From the NCBI GenBank assembly GCA_029532625.1, contig JARFXM010000005.1, positions 1,426,001 to 1,490,000 on the forward strand: a stretch of DNA of 64,000 nucleotides, read 5' to 3'. The notes under the pieces are model-generated. The model saw nothing but the letters and a program-made list of their open reading frames with translations, ran no database searches and was not told the DNA's origin. Source of the DNA: Lomentospora prolificans. Lineage: Eukaryota > Ascomycota > Sordariomycetes > Microascales > Microascaceae. The position numbers and the translations under genes are program-made. Positions 47,412-58,477 of this stretch are shown here, in pieces (position 1 is the stretch's first letter; each line of letters begins with the position of its first letter).

Positions 47412-48880
47412 ATGGCCAAACCTGGCGTCGAAAGCCGCGCCGGCGAAATCGTCGCCCTCATCTGCGTTCTGCTGCCGCTATGCCTCATTGCTGTGTCACT
47501 ACGATTCTACAGCCGTATAAAATATACCCGCATCGGCGTGGACGACGTATTGTGCCTCCTGGCCACCGTATGCGAATTTTCTTTTACCGCTGTCTTGTCG
47601 CCTGTTGGCTTGCGCATACTTCTCTAACAATCATCCCGCCTCCACAGTTCTTCTTCATCGGTCTTGCCGCAGCTACTTTTGTCGGTATGTGGATTTTCTC
47701 TTTTAAAACCCCATCGTGGACTGAAAACTGACGAGCGCTAGCAATTTCTTTCGGAATGGGAACGCATATCTGGGATGTGCCTCCGGAGAATGGTATCAAG
47801 ATGGAAAAGGTAGGCCTCCTTCTTTCGGGCATCAGCTGTTTGGAAGAGTAAACCCCCCGGGCGCATATTGACAAGATTACCGCAGTGCGGCTTTACATCT
47901 CAGATTCTCTACCCGCCAGCTCTGGGTTTGGTGAAAGTGTCCATCCTGATGTTCTTGACCCGGATCCTACCCGCCGTCCATGTTTGGAAGACTCCCCTAC
48001 GATTGTTTGCCGCCTTCATCACAGTTGCCGAGACCGCCTTCTTCTTCACCTTGGTGTTCCAGTGCCGACCTGTCCACGCCTACTGGAATAGGGCTATGCC
48101 CGGCCGCCAATGCATCAACCAGCCCGTTTTCTACTACGTCGACGCCGGTTTCAACATTCTCTTCGATCTCATCATCCTTCTGATTCCGACCCTTCTCTTC
48201 CGAAGTAAGTGTTTGCGGACCCCTCACCCTTGTTGCCGCCCAACCCTTTTGATAGCTGCGTTGCTGACCCTCGTATAGAACTCAACGTGCGCAAGAAGCA
48301 AAAGTACGGTGTGATTGCGCTTTGCTCTGTGGGAGTCTTGTACGTTTCCTTCAACAGCTTCAAGAATCTCCTTCGCGTTGAACGCTGCTAACGCTTCCTT
48401 TTTCCAAATGCAGTACACTGATTTCAAGCGTGCTCCGCCTGCCGTACCTTCACAATCTAAACCAGTCCGACGATCCGACCTGTAAGTTCCTTTCTCCCAC
48501 GCCACAAAACGAAACAAAGATGTATTACCCGGTGTATCTGAAGTCCCGCTGACCACAAATCTTTCATGATAGGGGCCATCGTGAACATGGTCCTCTGGTC
48601 CAACGCTGAGCTCGCTTCCGCCATCACCCTCTCTTGCGTACCTACCTTGAAACCCTTATACGTCAAGCTTAGGCTCAAGTACGGACCGCCATCGACATCG
48701 ACTGCAGGAACAGGCTCGAACGGCAAGAAGGGATCCTCCAACAACTCTTCGAACGCCTGGCGCTCGTTCGCTGCCCCTGCTGTTGTGGCCGACAAGGCGG
48801 ATGGCGCAGCCCACTATCGCCAGGTCGACGAGTTCAGCATGGAGAGCAGGGGAGGCGTGAGGTCGAGCTCGAATGAGTAG
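47412..48880 (+). CDS. Fungal rhodopsin-domain integral membrane protein (Pth11/SAT4-like)
   Basis: A plasma-membrane protein of the large fungal seven-helix family related to Pth11, putative sensors of surface or nutrient cues. Seven exons keep phase: 47412-47567, 47648-47684, 47742-47809, 47886-48204, 48279-48339, 48414-48481, 48573-48880, giving 338 residues. Visible family features: a first helix followed by RFYSRIKYTRIGVDDVLCLL, a G-G/H-loop (GMGTHIWDVP), YPPALGLVKVSILMFLTRI, FQCRPVHAYWNR followed by a CIN motif, a helix with DLIILLIPTLLF, RKKQKYGVIALCSVG, and WSNAELASAITLSCVPTLKP. There is no N-terminal CFEM domain. The cytosolic tail is Ser/Asn/Gly-rich. Ligand and partner are unknown. 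Confidence 0.88.
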
Positions 48881-51068
48881 AAAAAGGCTTGTTGTTGAGG
48901 CAAGCCAAGGGGAGGAGGGGGAAGGACGCTGTAACATATGGGTACACTTCATAGCATGGGACGGTGTGGGATTTCTTTTATTTATTTAGTTTGGATTTTG
49001 GGAAACTTGAAATGATGACCTTTACGACCTATAATAATTTTTTTTTTTTTTTGGCAAGGGCAGCCTCGCGCCCTCGAATACATTCGGACCCGGACGACTA
49101 TGCCAAAGTGATCGGATCGGTATGCACATTGGTGCCCCTGCATGCATGACAAATCGAGCGTGTATCTCATCTTACCCGTCAACGAGGCACCGGCCTTTCT
49201 GCATGGATTCAGACCAATGTGATGATTCTTGTCTGCATGGGCTTGGATAAGACAGCATCGGTGGGGGCCGTGGCCAAGATCGGAGACATTTTGTGATACT
49301 CTAACGCAAAAGAAAACTCACGCAGTTGACTGGATTTTGTATCCTATCTTAGTCCCAGAACCTGGTATTACTCCATGGGGCACCAAGCCGCATGGAGCGG
49401 TGGAAAGGAGAGGCATCAAGTCTCCGTTGCTCAGCCCCCGTAGAACATAGAACGCTGGTGGGTGAAGGACGCAAGACCTCTCACGTAAAATGGCAAAGTA
49501 TTGTGCATTATACACCTCGTTTATTAGCGTTGAATCGACCATCAATTAGAATTAGAACCCTGCTAGAACCTCACGTCGTACAGCGGCTGGCCGAGCTCTG
49601 TTCCATCCACCATTATGTGGAATCAGCACCAAAAAAACGACTCGTGGCGCGCATCCCCGGGATTATAGAAAAAAGAAACCCCCTTCAGTCCCTACTTTTG
49701 GAGGGATCTGGGAACATTCCGTAAATTGGACCGAAGCTCTCATTACGGCCGTCACCTGTTCGGGGTTGAACGTATTATATCGGGCATGCGTTAGGAGGAC
49801 ATGACTGTCCCATCCTCGTACCAGAGCAGGTTCGATCGGCCTACTTATTATATCAAGAGAGCACCCACGGAACAAGCCCACTGGAGTCCTCAAAAACTCC
49901 CCAAGTAATAAAGGGTAGAACGCGGTGGTTTAGACAAGCCAGCGTAGCAAGATATGGATAGACCAGTTCCTTTAAAATCGGCGGCACAAAACAGTCTTGT
50001 TTGTGCGGGCTTTTGAAAAAGGAAGCGAGGTTTAGCATTGAATAATACGATGAACTGAAGATGTCTTGGGGGCACTGCTTCAGGATATTTGAATCAGTAT
50101 GGAACAAGGTGTAGAAGAACGAATGACACCTTGGTGGCGGGGAACATAAGTTTCCATACATTTGCTTCGTGCTACGTAACGCGCCATTCGTATGATCGCG
50201 CGTATCGTCCGTTCTGAGTTGCCGATGGTTCCGATCAGTTTTGGCGATGGCGTTGCTCAAAGTCGATATTCGCATGCAACTATTACTTACGGCATCGAAT
50301 ATTATCGTTCTCAGTGGCAACACCGCAACTTTTCAACTATAGACGATAGGAATGGGGCTGTCCGGCGGTCCTCAAGCTGCAGGTAGTAACAGCCCAAAAT
50401 ATCTGCACCAGTTCCTCAATTGAAGGTGAGTGGGATTCTGAAGTGATCGGAGAACGCCAATGATTAACCGCTGTAAGTAATAACAGGATAGCTTCCAAGC
50501 TGTTACAATGGAAACCAGTCTTGCGAATAGGGCCCGAGGCATGACCATTCTGTTCGAGCTGCCTGCCTGCCCGTTCAAAATCGGAAGTCTAATTCACTCC
50601 AGAAGAACCACGGATATGCCCTCGGCTGTGACACGAGACATGGCAACGGGTCTACTCGGGTGTAACAATGCTGTGCCCGAAGCCTATAATACCCTCCCTG
50701 AAACTACGAACCCGCACGATGGTCGGATCAATGGGGAATCTGACTCTCGGTATTTGATACCAGTCTAAGCTCCATCTCTACGGTGTCATCGAAAACCCAA
50801 GGGTTGGTCCATCGCATATTAACACATTCATTCCCTGGGTTGGAAATGCATCAACAGGGAGGAATGCCCGTCCGAAAAGAAAAGGCATATAGCACAGGAC
50901 TCATTTGACTGAGGAGGGAGCTGATTCTTGCATATCGACAAAAAAGACTACGGAAGATCTTCACGCAGATCTCCAAGTCGCCATACCATTATTACCATAA
51001 ACTGATTTTGTAGCGATTGCGTTCATCGGCCTTTGGCCAGCCGTGAAGAACACGCTCTACCTTTAGTG

Positions 51069-51074
51069 TATAAA
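51069..51074 (+). promoter_or_regulatory. TATA box of the hydrophobin-like gene
   Basis: TATAAA about 170 bp upstream of the start codon at 51243, followed directly by a CT-rich tract. This is a typical arrangement for a highly expressed fungal secreted-protein promoter. Confidence 0.55.
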
Positions 51075-51075
51075 T

Positions 51076-51124
51076 CCTCTCGTCTCTCTCGTCTCTCTCT
51101 TCTCTCTCTTCTCTCTCTCTCTCA
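51076..51124. repeat. CT/TCTC microsatellite in 5' leader
   Basis: An imperfect pyrimidine repeat of CT and CTCTCGT/CTCTCTT units between the TATA box and the start codon, so probably at or just after the transcription start. CT-rich tracts are frequent near fungal start sites. Confidence 0.75.
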
Positions 51125-51242
51125 AGAGATCCAACTTTCCTCTATCCATCACCACCTAGCTCTTCAACCACAGAACAACCGTCTGCACTTTCAGGGCCTC
51201 AACAACTCTAGAAAAGCCCCAACCTCCCCGCAAACAAGCACA

Positions 51243-51657
51243 ATGAAGTTCATTGCTCCCTTCTTTGCTCTCCTCGCCGTTGCGGCCGCCGTTACCACTA
51301 CCATCCTCCCTGCTTCTCCCATCTGTGAGGTTGGCAGTCTTCTCGCTGCCAGTGGTATTCGTTGCTGCCACACCGCGGTTCTTGATTGGACACTTGGCAT
51401 CGGCTGCGTTACCAGTATGATATATACCCCTTTGTTACATCCCGCAAGGGAAGCGCGATTTCTAACTGCTCCGTTAGCTTGCGAGTACCCCAGGGACGCC
51501 CGCCACCTTCAGGAAATTTGCGCCGCCGGCCGCCGCAGACCTTGTAAGTCCGATTCTTATTACCCTACGAAATGGTTACCAACGTCGCTAAATACTTACC
51601 TCCGACCAAGTGGAAATTGATCTTATCTGCACGAAGCCCGTTGGCATTCCCGTTTAA
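51243..51657 (+). CDS. Class II hydrophobin-like secreted protein lacking the second Cys pair
   Basis: Exons 51243-51414, 51478-51543 and 51611-51657 give 94 residues. The N-terminus is a clear signal peptide (MKFIAPFFALLAVAAAV). Cysteines fall at 28, 41, 42, 55, 59, 72 and 86. RCCHTAVLDWTLGIGC and LQEICAAG align in my judgement with class II hydrophobins, and the 16-residue gap between Cys55 and Cys72 is canonical. But the second CysCys doublet expected before the final Cys is missing, because about seven residues are lost at the exon 2/3 junction, and an extra Cys59 is present. Either the gene is decaying, the last exon has been replaced, or this is a divergent subfamily with other disulfides. 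Introns are 63 and 67 bp with good GT-AG ends; no alternative acceptor restores the doublet. Confidence 0.68.
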
Positions 51658-51953
51658 GTTATAGGAAATTTAGATGGATTGGGCAGTAGCGGTCCACTCT
51701 CCACTTCATAGTTAATACATAGTCATGGGTTTATAGACAGAAAATCAAGTTCTACGAAGCCAAAGTAATACTTGTAATCGGCCATGAATAGTATTATAAA
51801 GCTGGTCGGCCTGCTTGCGCATGTTCGACTATCCCTTTCATCGTGTGACCCGAAACCACGGAAGTTCCTAGTGAAACAAATGCATCAGGCTAAACAACTC
51901 ACCCTTTTCCCGCATCCCACTTTCAGTGCGCAGCTCTCCAACTTTGAATAGCG

Positions 51954-53597
51954 CTATCGCTCGATAACTCGGCCAAACCATGCTTGGTACGGCCCAAGTC
52001 GCACGTAGTCTCCGTCCTTCTCTCCTTGAAATCCTTTGATACGTAATTCCTCTACAACCAAGCCTCTCAGTTCCAAGGACTCGGTGGCACTACCAAGGTT
52101 GTAGACACAGAAAACGCTCTGGCCCTCGTAGCTTCTCATAAATGCGACTAGATCGTCCCTGGCTTCCACAAATGATATGCTTCCTTTCGTTAAAGCAGGA
52201 TAGGAGGCTCTGAACGCGAGCATTCGGCGATAATGCTCCAGTACGGAATCCTCATCCCCTTCTTGGGTGTCTACAGCAAGTCTTTGATGATTCGTCGGCA
52301 CTGGCAGCCACGGTTTCTTGTCGGAGAATCCACCGTACTGGATGTCGGAAGACCAAACCATTGGCGTGCGGCAACCATCTCGACCCTTAAATTCGGGCCA
52401 GAATCGTATGCCGTACGGATCCTGGAGATCCTCAAAGGCAATTTCGGCCTCGGGTAACCCAAGCTCTTCTCCCTGATAGATGCAAAAGGACCCGCGAATA
52501 GTCATTACTAGTGCCGAAACCACTTTCAGATGGGCCACCGGATCGGCTTCTTGGCTAGCCCACCGCGAAGCCGCGCGTGTGGTATCGTGGTTCGAGATAG
52601 CCCAGCAGCACCAGCCATCAGCCGCCGCCTTCTCAAACTCTTCTACAATCTTCCGGACTCGTTGCGCGTTAACCTTATCTGGGGACAGGAAGTCGAATAG
52701 GTAGCACATGTGCACTCTTTCGCTGCCGCTGGTATAAGCACTGACCAACTCCAGCGTGCGCTGAGCATCGCTAACCTCGCCAACCGCCGCGGTCTCGGGG
52801 TATTGATCGAGCAACGAGCGGAAGCGGCGTAGAAACTCGAGGTTTTCTGGTCTGTTCTTGTCGTAGATGTGGTCTTGGTAGTTGTAAGGGTTGACTGCCG
52901 GAGCGGCCGAGTAGTCTCTATCCTCAGGCGCAAGCGGGGGGTTCTTTTCTAGGCCTTGGCTGTGGAAGTAGAGGTTAACCGTATCAAGCCGGAACCCATC
53001 GACGCCGCGCTCGAGCCAAAACTTAGTTGCCTCAAGGAGTGCATCCTGTACATCTCGGTTGTGGAAGTTCAGATCAGGTTGCTCGGCTAAGAAGTTGTGG
53101 AAATAGTATTGCTCTCGACGCGTATCCCACTGCCAGGCCGGCCCTCCGAACATTGACAGCCAATTGTTAGGCGGTGTGCCGTCTAGGCTAGGATCGGCCC
53201 AGACATACCAGTCTGCTCGTGGATTATCGCGGGATGATCTGCTCTCTTTAAACCAAGGGTGTTCTTCTGACGTATGCGATATCACCAGGTCAACTATGAC
53301 TTTGACTCCCAGGCGATGGGCTTCCACAATCACCGCGTCAAAGTCTTCAAGTGTGCCAAAGATGGGATCAACATCGTTATAGTCGGAGACGTCGTACCCG
53401 TAGTCGCGCATAGGAGACTTGAAGAATGGCGAGATCCAAATTGCATTGGCCCCAAGTTGAGCGATATACGGAAGCCTGCGAAGAATCCCCTTCAAGTCCC
53501 CAACCCCGTCTCCGTTAGAGTCCTGGAATGATCGCGGGTAGATCTGGTAGATGACTGCACCACGCCACCAGTCGCTATCCAGCTGTTCGACACCCAT
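51954..53597 (-). CDS. GH13 alpha-glucosidase of bacterial (GH13_23-like) type
   Basis: Hydrolyses alpha-1,4 or related bonds of short gluco-oligosaccharides and sucrose-type sugars. 547 residues, one exon, no signal peptide, so probably cytosolic. Motifs: WWRGAVIYQIYPRSFQDSNG at the N-terminus; DLVISH (103-108); GFRLD with nucleophile Asp205; acid/base Glu274 in AVGEVS; SNHD with Asp338. WISPFFKSPMRDYGYDVSDY and HNFLAEQPDLNFHN are the signatures I know from alphaproteobacterial and Xanthomonas/Halomonas alpha-glucosidases, and the catalytic residue numbers nearly coincide with the Halomonas enzyme. Typical fungal maltases read differently at these places. This points to horizontal transfer from bacteria, inferred from motif resemblance and lack of introns only. 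Confidence 0.92.
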   Translation of the reverse strand: MGVEQLDSDWWRGAVIYQIYPRSFQDSNGDGVGDLKGILRRLPYIAQLGANAIWISPFFKSPMRDYGYDVSDYNDVDPIFGTLEDFDAVIVEAHRLGVKVIVDLVISHTSEEHPWFKESRSSRDNPRADWYVWADPSLDGTPPNNWLSMFGGPAWQWDTRREQYYFHNFLAEQPDLNFHNRDVQDALLEATKFWLERGVDGFRLDTVNLYFHSQGLEKNPPLAPEDRDYSAAPAVNPYNYQDHIYDKNRPENLEFLRRFRSLLDQYPETAAVGEVSDAQRTLELVSAYTSGSERVHMCYLFDFLSPDKVNAQRVRKIVEEFEKAAADGWCCWAISNHDTTRAASRWASQEADPVAHLKVVSALVMTIRGSFCIYQGEELGLPEAEIAFEDLQDPYGIRFWPEFKGRDGCRTPMVWSSDIQYGGFSDKKPWLPVPTNHQRLAVDTQEGDEDSVLEHYRRMLAFRASYPALTKGSISFVEARDDLVAFMRSYEGQSVFCVYNLGSATESLELRGLVVEELRIKGFQGEKDGDYVRLGPYQAWFGRVIER

Positions 53598-55338
53598 CTT
53601 GCTTCGTCAAACACGCTCGTGGAATCGCGGAAGCCTCGTTTAGTAGTTCAATTTTTTTTCTTTTGGGAGAGAGAGAGAGATGAGGTGGTGAGAAATGCGG
53701 GGGTATCGGCGGCGAATCCGGGGAAGGATGCGACGTTGTCCACAATAACGGTGGCTTAGACTTGAGTCAAGTCTTCTGGACTCAACTTCAATACCCAGCG
53801 GAAAAGAGGAAGTACACTTCATTTTCACCAATCGATCTGTCCCTATAGATACCATGGTTGCGGTGATCGGCCACAGCGGATGGCGATTATTTTGTAAGCT
53901 AAGGGGCCCACGCAAACTGGGTTAGAGCAAAAATGGGGTTAAATAATTAATTAGGGTTACGATTGTATTGCTAAATCAATAAATTGAGTATTACTATCGC
54001 AGATTGTAACGCGAGGGTAGTCCCTTCACGTTGGCTTACCATACCTGTACCCTTGTCGTAGGAATAAGGCCGTAAACCCTCGTTTGCATATTCCTGCTCT
54101 GAGCCAAGGACTAAGAAACTAACAGATGTCAATACCAGCGGTCTCCCTCGGGTATGGTCAGATGATTCAAAGCCAAGGATCCACCACCAACGTATAGTAA
54201 GAGAATGAAGACAAGGCTGCTAATGCTATTTGGGCTTGAGCGCGGCCTACCGGAAGCCAGGGGATATTCCCCGACGTATAGAACGGGTGATTGCTGTGGG
54301 ATGGGCTAAAACAACAAGGTGGGACAGGAAGGTGTGACACCTGATGCCACGACGTCGCGAGTTTTCGGAAAGATAATGCGTCAAGCGACATATATCCTGC
54401 GTTGAGAGGCTAGTGTATAGGTGCCAGCTTATGCTAACACCGCTTAAAATAATGCAAGGGAAATGCGGGGAGACGTGTCGAAGCACAATTCAGACTTGGG
54501 GTGTGCGTGAAGAAGAGGAAACAGAGCTCCATTGTGAGAAACAGCCGTGAGAGGGTGCGCTCCTCTGCCGTCCCACACCAGAGCTCAGACTGGATTATTC
54601 TTATGAGGGACAGCTCCGAGGCTGAGACAGAAGAAACAATAGAAAGAGTGTAGAGATGCACTTGGCTTCAATATACCCGCTCGCACTGGTATACTCATTT
54701 CAAGAACCAGGGTAAGGTTTCACCCGCGTCCCTCCCTCCTTCAGCGACTTTCCTGACCACATCGCGCACAGGACACAGCTCGAGACCGGCGTTTCGTTCC
54801 GATGGGGCTAAACCCGGGCAAATCCTCGCCTCAAACCGTTGGGGCCGGAAGTTCCGGCGAGCATGGTGAACAGGGGGATGTGATTTAATTCCAACTTGCC
54901 CAGTTTTATACATATTTATTCTAGCACAATTCCAAGGATACCAGGTTGCATAGAAATGTACAAACATTACTATGGAATTATTTATGGGATAAGTTTGTAT
55001 ATTTTGCATATGTTTATGTATTATTCAATAATGTTTAAAGCTGGTTCTTATTCTCGTATTATACATAATACATATTGCTTGTGCATCATTTATTTCCTTC
55101 TTGCCTTGCAAACTGCCTCCGGCTTTCAAGCCGTCGATCCCGCTCACGCCTATCCCGAGTCTTGATTCTCGGGCTACCCCGCCACGGAGCAGGGGTTGTT
55201 GATGATAGTCGAGGTAGAAGGTGCATAAAAAGGGCCACAATGCCCGTCTGGAGCAGGAGACATGGTCTGAGATCATTCATACACTCTAAACAACACTTGT
55301 CCTCCCTTTCACCATCTTCACATTTTGATTGAGCCCTG
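53598..55338. other. Divergent intergenic region, partly AT-rich
   Basis: 1.7 kb between the alpha-glucosidase and acyltransferase starts. A GA repeat at about 53660-53680, A+T-rich sequence at about 53930-54010 and 54900-55085. No gene recognised. Confidence 0.5.
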
Positions 55339-56877
55339 ATGGCACCTTCAATGGAGCAACTACAATGGCGTGAAACGGAACCTGGCGTATGGACCCGGAG
55401 CATAGATGAAGTTGAACTCTTCTACGCGGCTCTAGCAGAGCAATGGAGGGGAAGTGGTCGCACCTTCTTTGCGATGACTGGCCACATCACTATCTCAGTC
55501 GATGCTCCGGTTGACTGGTGTACTGACATGGAGTCTGCCGTTGATATTTCTTTACGCCATGCTTGGATGGCCCTTCGTTTCGACCATCCCACCATCGGAG
55601 CTAGGGTGATTTATAATGGCGTGACTGGCGAATTCACCAAGGTCTACCGCACTCTCATCGACGCCATTGACGAGCGAGCCTGGTTAGACCAGACGGTCGT
55701 GAAGATCTCCACTGGGCAGACTGGCATCGAGTGGGCGAATTCAGATCCTCCTTGTCCAGAATATCCCACTCTTTTCGTTATCACCCCAACCCCCAGTTCT
55801 CCAACACAGGGCTCCAGTCGTAAGCGCATCAGGCGCGACCTTGTTATCAGGTCACCCCACGACATCATGGATGGCATCGGTACTCTCATGCTCCTGAACA
55901 ATCTCGTAAAGCATGCTTCGCGAGCCTATGCCCAAGGAAAGTCTTTTCCGCTGCCTACTTTCAACGGCGCCGAGATCTACAACCTCAGCCCGCCGTACAA
56001 AATCGCCGTAGGCGCGCCAGAAACCCCAACTGAGGTGCAGAAAGAGCGAGTAGAAGAATTAGCGATAGAGAAGAAGAGCGCTTCTTCTGGTGTTGAACTG
56101 CTCACCATGCCCTTCAAGAGGGGCGAGATGCTGCCGGGAAGACATCAGCGAGTCTTCATTACGCTACCAGCTAGAGACACGGCAAGAATCCTGCAGAAGT
56201 GCAAAGATATGCGGGCCACGGTTACGCACGCCTTCCATGCTGCGATCCCTATTGCTGTGAGAGATATCAAGGAACGCACTTCAGTGGACAGGCCGGTTCG
56301 ATATGTCAATTATATTCTGCGGAACGAGCGGGCAAGCTGCGCGGAGCCCTACAACACAATGCAGCATCCCGCTTCTGTTTACCATTCAGTATCTGGAGGA
56401 AGTCTGTCGGTCGACTTGATAGTCCCCGCGGCTGGTAGCGATGGATTCAGTGAGGAGGACCGAAATGAAGAATATCAAAGGATTATAGAGAAGATGAAGG
56501 ATTTCTACTACACCGTTAAGAACGACACCCATCATGCTCATATTGCGCCCCTCATTTGGGCAGGAAGTGTACCGAACTTGCCATTTCCTTCTATTGGTAC
56601 ACCACCAGTGCCGCCGCCAAACGAGGCACCCTCTGTTTCGATCTCCAGCATGGGTCGAATTGATCCCATCCTTCCGCCTTCAAAGGGGGTGTTCGAGGTC
56701 TATGATCCTTGGGTCACCGGGGAGGAGTTGGGAACTGGCTTGGGAGTGTTTTTAGGCACATATAGGGATCAGTTGACGCTTAGTGCCGCATATAACGATG
56801 CTTTCCATGATGAGAGCGAGGTTCTGGACTTCTTGAACAGGTGCAAGGAGATTGTTTATCAAGGTCTGAATATCTAG
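55339..56877 (+). CDS. Stand-alone condensation-fold acyltransferase (Tri3-like family)
   Basis: 512 residues in one exon. The N-terminus (WRETEPGVWTRSIDEVE...TGHITISVDAP) and the catalytic HxxxD motif H174-DIM-D178 in SPHDIMDGIG place it in the chloramphenicol-acetyltransferase/NRPS-condensation superfamily. It is closest in my judgement to the fungal CoA-dependent acyltransferases that include the trichothecene 15-O-acetyltransferase Tri3. Such enzymes acylate a hydroxyl on a secondary metabolite in the cytosol. A second segment, YDPWVTGEELG, corresponds to the DFGWG-type position of the fold but is altered. No other biosynthetic gene lies beside it, so the substrate cannot be deduced. A link to the siderophore genes 14 kb away is possible but unsupported. 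Confidence 0.8.
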   Translation: MAPSMEQLQWRETEPGVWTRSIDEVELFYAALAEQWRGSGRTFFAMTGHITISVDAPVDWCTDMESAVDISLRHAWMALRFDHPTIGARVIYNGVTGEFTKVYRTLIDAIDERAWLDQTVVKISTGQTGIEWANSDPPCPEYPTLFVITPTPSSPTQGSSRKRIRRDLVIRSPHDIMDGIGTLMLLNNLVKHASRAYAQGKSFPLPTFNGAEIYNLSPPYKIAVGAPETPTEVQKERVEELAIEKKSASSGVELLTMPFKRGEMLPGRHQRVFITLPARDTARILQKCKDMRATVTHAFHAAIPIAVRDIKERTSVDRPVRYVNYILRNERASCAEPYNTMQHPASVYHSVSGGSLSVDLIVPAAGSDGFSEEDRNEEYQRIIEKMKDFYYTVKNDTHHAHIAPLIWAGSVPNLPFPSIGTPPVPPPNEAPSVSISSMGRIDPILPPSKGVFEVYDPWVTGEELGTGLGVFLGTYRDQLTLSAAYNDAFHDESEVLDFLNRCKEIVYQGLNI

Positions 56878-58477
56878 ATTATTATTAGCAAATGTCGTTG
56901 CGACTGTAGCAAGAATGTTGAACACCGCCTTACCTTCTATCGTTTCACCCCTCTTGTTCTTGAGGCCCTTCCGTGTCTTAGGTTTGATCCCAAGGCGACC
57001 CCCAAAGGTATTAGTTTAGGAGAAAGAAGAGGATGCACCGGACTCGACGAGAAAACTGATCATCACGAATGAACTCGATGCGATCTCTCCCTGAAAACTG
57101 GCGGCCAAGAGTTACGACTTGAAGCTTATGCCTCGGCAACTATCGAAGAAGAAGAGATCAATTACTTAAGAATTTGCATCCAAGCCAAGATTGGGAAGCA
57201 TTTCGCAAGAATAGACATTCGAGGCTTGGTCAATAGAGTCATGAGGCGGGGTCAGACTCCCAATCTAGAGTGCGCCAAGATACCAACGAGAGGTCCAGGA
57301 AGCGGAGAGCAATCTTTTAAGAGGCTCCTAGAACCTGAATTTCTGCATCCCACACGGCACATTCACCTATCTCCATCTCGACAGCGCCAATCCGGCCATT
57401 TTTCTTCATCCCACACTGCTGGCACTTTCGTTTTCTCCTTGACTGCCAAGCGAAGCTATTCCCAATCCGGGACACCTTGCGAGCTGCCCCGCGAAATTCC
57501 AGGAACCTCCCCGCATTTACCCCAACTTCTCTCCTGCATGGTGGCTTCGGGACTTTCGCTACACTAGCCCAGTCTGTCTAGTTGGGCGGTTCCCCAAACT
57601 CTGGCGTGGCCATCTAAACTCCGGGCATTTTCTGGAATCGAAAACGTTGACTAGGTTTTCAGAAACACGAACCGCCCAGCTGTTAAGGTACGGTAATTTG
57701 GGTGTTCCCGTCTCGCTACCGTAGGTCTTGGGCATGGCAGTATCCAGGCTCACGGATGGTGGTGAATTGAAGGCTCGTTGTACACGCTAGGTTGGTCCTT
57801 TTCGGTTTCGTTATGATCTGAACATCGATCGAGCGCCTCTTGGAAGGAAGATGGACATCCATGAACTTTCCTCCATAGTCGCATTTCATTCGATCCTTGT
57901 AGCTCGAGCGGTTGCATCCAGCACACCATCAGGAGAAAACCGAGGCATAAACACACTCTCCATCGTCCAATGTACGATTCAAGGGTGAATAGAGATTTCC
58001 AGCTCGATCATCTGTTCTTCAGCGTGGCCAACCATGAAGATTTTCAAGCCGCAACATCCTGGCTTTCATCCCCATTCGATCTGCATGCAACCCGCACCCC
58101 AGGGCCCCCGCTCCAACCTAGCTCCCGCGATATCTACCCCTTTGAGGAAAGCGTGGAGGGACCGAAGAGTGGATACCGAGGCACCAGGGCCTTAGGCTTA
58201 TTTCACCTCTGAGCTTGTCTGGCAATTGTGGGCGGTGCGGTTTTCGTTAAGTCGTATTCTAAGATCTCCACGATCTTACCTCGGCGACTCAGTCTTGGCT
58301 TTCATGGAGTGAAGCTGCTTAGACTCATCTTCTCGAGTATATAATGGAACAAGTTTCCATTAATACGTCCCTTAATTGTTTCCTCATCCAGCAGAGCATC
58401 CGGCATCATCTCATCGTCCCCATACTCACTCGCATCTCAAGTTCCATCCTCGTCTTTGAAGATATCACACTAGCAAA
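56878..58477. other. Intergenic region, no gene recognised
   Basis: 1.6 kb before the cutinase. Open frames at 57226-57567 and 57970-58212 have no similarity I can support. The last 150 bp form the cutinase promoter. Confidence 0.5.
58338..58344 (+). promoter_or_regulatory. TATA box of the cutinase gene
   Basis: TATATAA about 134 bp upstream of the cutinase start codon, at a usual distance for a regulated fungal gene. No other TATA-like element was noted in the ~200 bp before this start. Confidence 0.55.

Larger units (their letters stand above)
48881..51242. other. Intergenic region, 2.4 kb, no gene recognised
   Basis: A poly-T run at about 49038-49053. A minus-strand frame at 49853-50323 is open for 156 codons without similarity or splice-consistent partners. 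A TATA-like element and a CT microsatellite stand just before the hydrophobin-like gene. Confidence 0.5.

Noticed and set aside
49853..50323. 156-codon minus-strand frame
   Set aside because: No motif, signal peptide or family resemblance. It overlaps other frames of similar length.
54695..55009. 104-codon minus-strand frame in AT-rich DNA before the acyltransferase gene
   Set aside because: Parts look protein-like, but I could match them to no family and the rest is AT-rich low complexity.
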